From the NCBI RefSeq assembly GCF_020536995.1, contig NW_026273356.1, positions 201,001 to 265,000 of the forward strand: DNA of 64,000 bases, given 5' to 3'. The first letter of the stretch is position 1. Each line of letters opens with the position of its first letter. The position numbers and the translations under genes were made by a program. This document shows, piece by piece, positions 62,700 to 64,000 of the stretch. The DNA is from Dreissena polymorpha. Its lineage: Eukaryota > Mollusca > Bivalvia > Myida > Dreissenidae. The notes beneath the pieces were generated by a model. It did not search any database. It worked only from the letters and a program-made list of their open reading frames with translations, and was not told the DNA's origin.

Positions 62700-64000
62700 A
62701 GGAAACACAACTTATAGAGAGCAAATTATTTACAATAATACAATAGTTGGAAGAAAACTTGTATGATGAGAACATGCAGAACTAAAAATTTGAAAACTGA
62801 AATAGATGAGATTCAGAAACAACACTTCAAATGTATATATGATAATATCCAATTACAAGTGGACTTTACAAGGTCAAAAGCAATCTAAATATGCGTGCAG
62901 CCTTTAAAAAACAATGTAATAACAAAATCCATCTATAAACTTAAAAATGAAGATGATAATAAAATAACTGACCAAACAAGTATACTTATTATCTTAATTG
63001 TGTCTTGTTTTGAGAAAACTGGGCCGCACAGGCTAATCAGGGACGACACTTTCCGCCTAAACTTGATTTTCGGTAAGGAGGGACTTCATTGAAACAACAA
63101 AACAACATTAAAGCGGAAAGTGTCGTCCCTGATTAGCCTGTGCGGACTTCACAGGCTAATCTGGGACGACACTTTACGCACATGAATTAAGCCCAGTTTT
63201 CTCAGAACAAGACACTTATATTAGCATTATCTGTATAAGCTATAAAAGAAAATATTCATCAATACTTTAATTACTTTAACAAATAAGTAAATTGTTATAA
63301 ATGAAGCCAGAATGAATTCATTTATTCGAAGGTATCAAATAAAAAAGAGGAAGCTTTAACAGTTGTAAAAATGTGTCAATTAATAAAAGCCCCAGCAGTG
63401 CTAGCTTCAATGTTGCCTTTTATAAAAAATTTCTGGAACATATTTTATGCTTGTGTTGTCAGATCCTTAAATAAAGCTTTTAATTGTGGAAATGTATCTG
63501 TTACACAAACTAAAACTAAATGTATCATAGCATGTATGCCAAAGGGTGATACCTCTAGATTTTGTATTCAAATTTTGCGCCCAATTACATTTTCAATACT
63601 GTTTACAAACTTGCATCTGTAGTAAAAGCAAACAGACCTAAATTATTAATGGACAAGTTGATTCTTAGCGACCAGACTGGTTTCATTAAAGGAATATATA
63701 TAGCGGAAAATACAAGGCTTAGTTATGCAATTATGAACTACAATGAAGAAAATGAGCGCCGGGTTTACTTTTTCTAAAATACTTCGATAAGGAATTTCTA
63801 CTCATTGGCGTGGTCTTTTGTACTAAATACACTATTTTTCTTTAATTTCGGTCCAGACATAAAATATTGGTTTCAGGTTTAATATATAAAGATTATAAAT
63901 TAGCTGTAAGCAAGTGTGGTAACTTTTCTAACGTCTTTCGTTTGAAAGGGGTTTGCAGGCAGGGAGATCCCCTCTCATGTTATATTTATATCCTCTGCGC
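62700..64000 (+). pseudogene. LINE reverse transcriptase fragment, decayed
   Basis: Plus-strand pieces resemble a non-LTR reverse transcriptase. LKTEIDEIQKQHFKCIY near 62800 is the linker before the RT. FWNIFYACVVRSLNKAFNCG and IIACMPKGD near 63440-63550 are RT block 1. NTVYKLASVVKANRP and LSDQTGFIKGIYIAENTRL near 63605-63720 are the next blocks, and VCRQGDPLSCYIYILC near 63945 is a later block. Frame changes occur between pieces, and a MITE is inserted at 62999-63215. It runs off the right edge, so the endonuclease and the 3' end are not visible. The motifs look L1/Tx1-like, but the clade is uncertain. The 5' limit is approximate. Confidence 0.8.
62999..63215. mobile_element. Palindromic MITE, copy 4 (TGTGTCTTG ends), inside the LINE
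   Basis: Ends TGTGTCTTGTTTTGAGAAAA and the inverse of CTCAGAACAAGACAC. Core as in 25221-25483, but with the left internal palindrome shortened. Being inside the LINE, it is the younger insertion. Confidence 0.85.

Noticed and set aside
1-64000. Endogenous retrovirus, LTR element or Polinton
   Set aside because: No long direct terminal repeats and no gag, integrase, capsid or protein-primed polymerase motifs were recognised; the only reverse transcriptase is of LINE type.

Overview
The window is animal nuclear DNA, AT-rich and intron-bearing, with a few host genes scattered among many short transposable elements. I judge it to be a heterodont bivalve, most likely dreissenid (zebra/quagga mussel type). 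The reasons are several copies of a palindromic MITE with a 'dispersed TTAGCCTGTGCGGAC' core, a TTAA-flanked MITE carrying a tRNA-like piece, tRNA-derived SINEs of molluscan type, and a B-box/coiled-coil/NHL gene of the kind bivalves have in large numbers. The species assignment rests on memory of these repeats and was not searched.

Layout. 1-1.7 kb: nothing recognised. 1.68-6.8 kb: a tandem array with a ~125-bp unit, split by a 4.68-kb DNA transposon (1780-6454) with 25-bp terminal inverted repeats and a minus-strand gene for a DUF7869-like protein. 7.5-10.5 kb: a 39/41-bp dimeric satellite, a TTAA MITE, a SINE and the 5' end of a Harbinger element. 12.0-15.8 kb (+): the last three exons of a GFI1/Senseless-type repressor with four zinc fingers. 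15.8-21.2 kb: long intergenic DNA without recognised genes. 21.2-25.9 kb: a cluster of repeats, including a 1.36-kb TIR element with a long hairpin and three palindromic MITEs. 29.5-31.5 kb (-): two phase-matched exons of an unidentified host protein with a proline-rich stretch and many tyrosines. 32.6-35.4 kb (+): a Harbinger transposase gene of four exons, complete except for two nonsense codons. 42.1-42.8 kb: a foldback element. 48.1-49.6 kb: a 33-37-bp minisatellite. 50.5-52.1 kb (+): a decayed second lineage of DUF7869-like transposon gene. 54.6-60.3 kb (-): a three-exon TRIM-like gene with no RING domain and one in-frame stop. 61.8-62.4 kb: a GA tract followed by its inverted TC copy. 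About 62.7 kb to the right edge: a decayed LINE reverse transcriptase with a MITE inserted in it.

The host genes (GFI1-like, the unidentified tail, the TRIM-like gene) show no sign of acting together. The most interesting material is the pair of different DUF7869-type transposon genes, the structured TIR/foldback elements, and the stop codon in the TRIM-like gene that coincides with a possible donor of a 30-nt in-frame segment.
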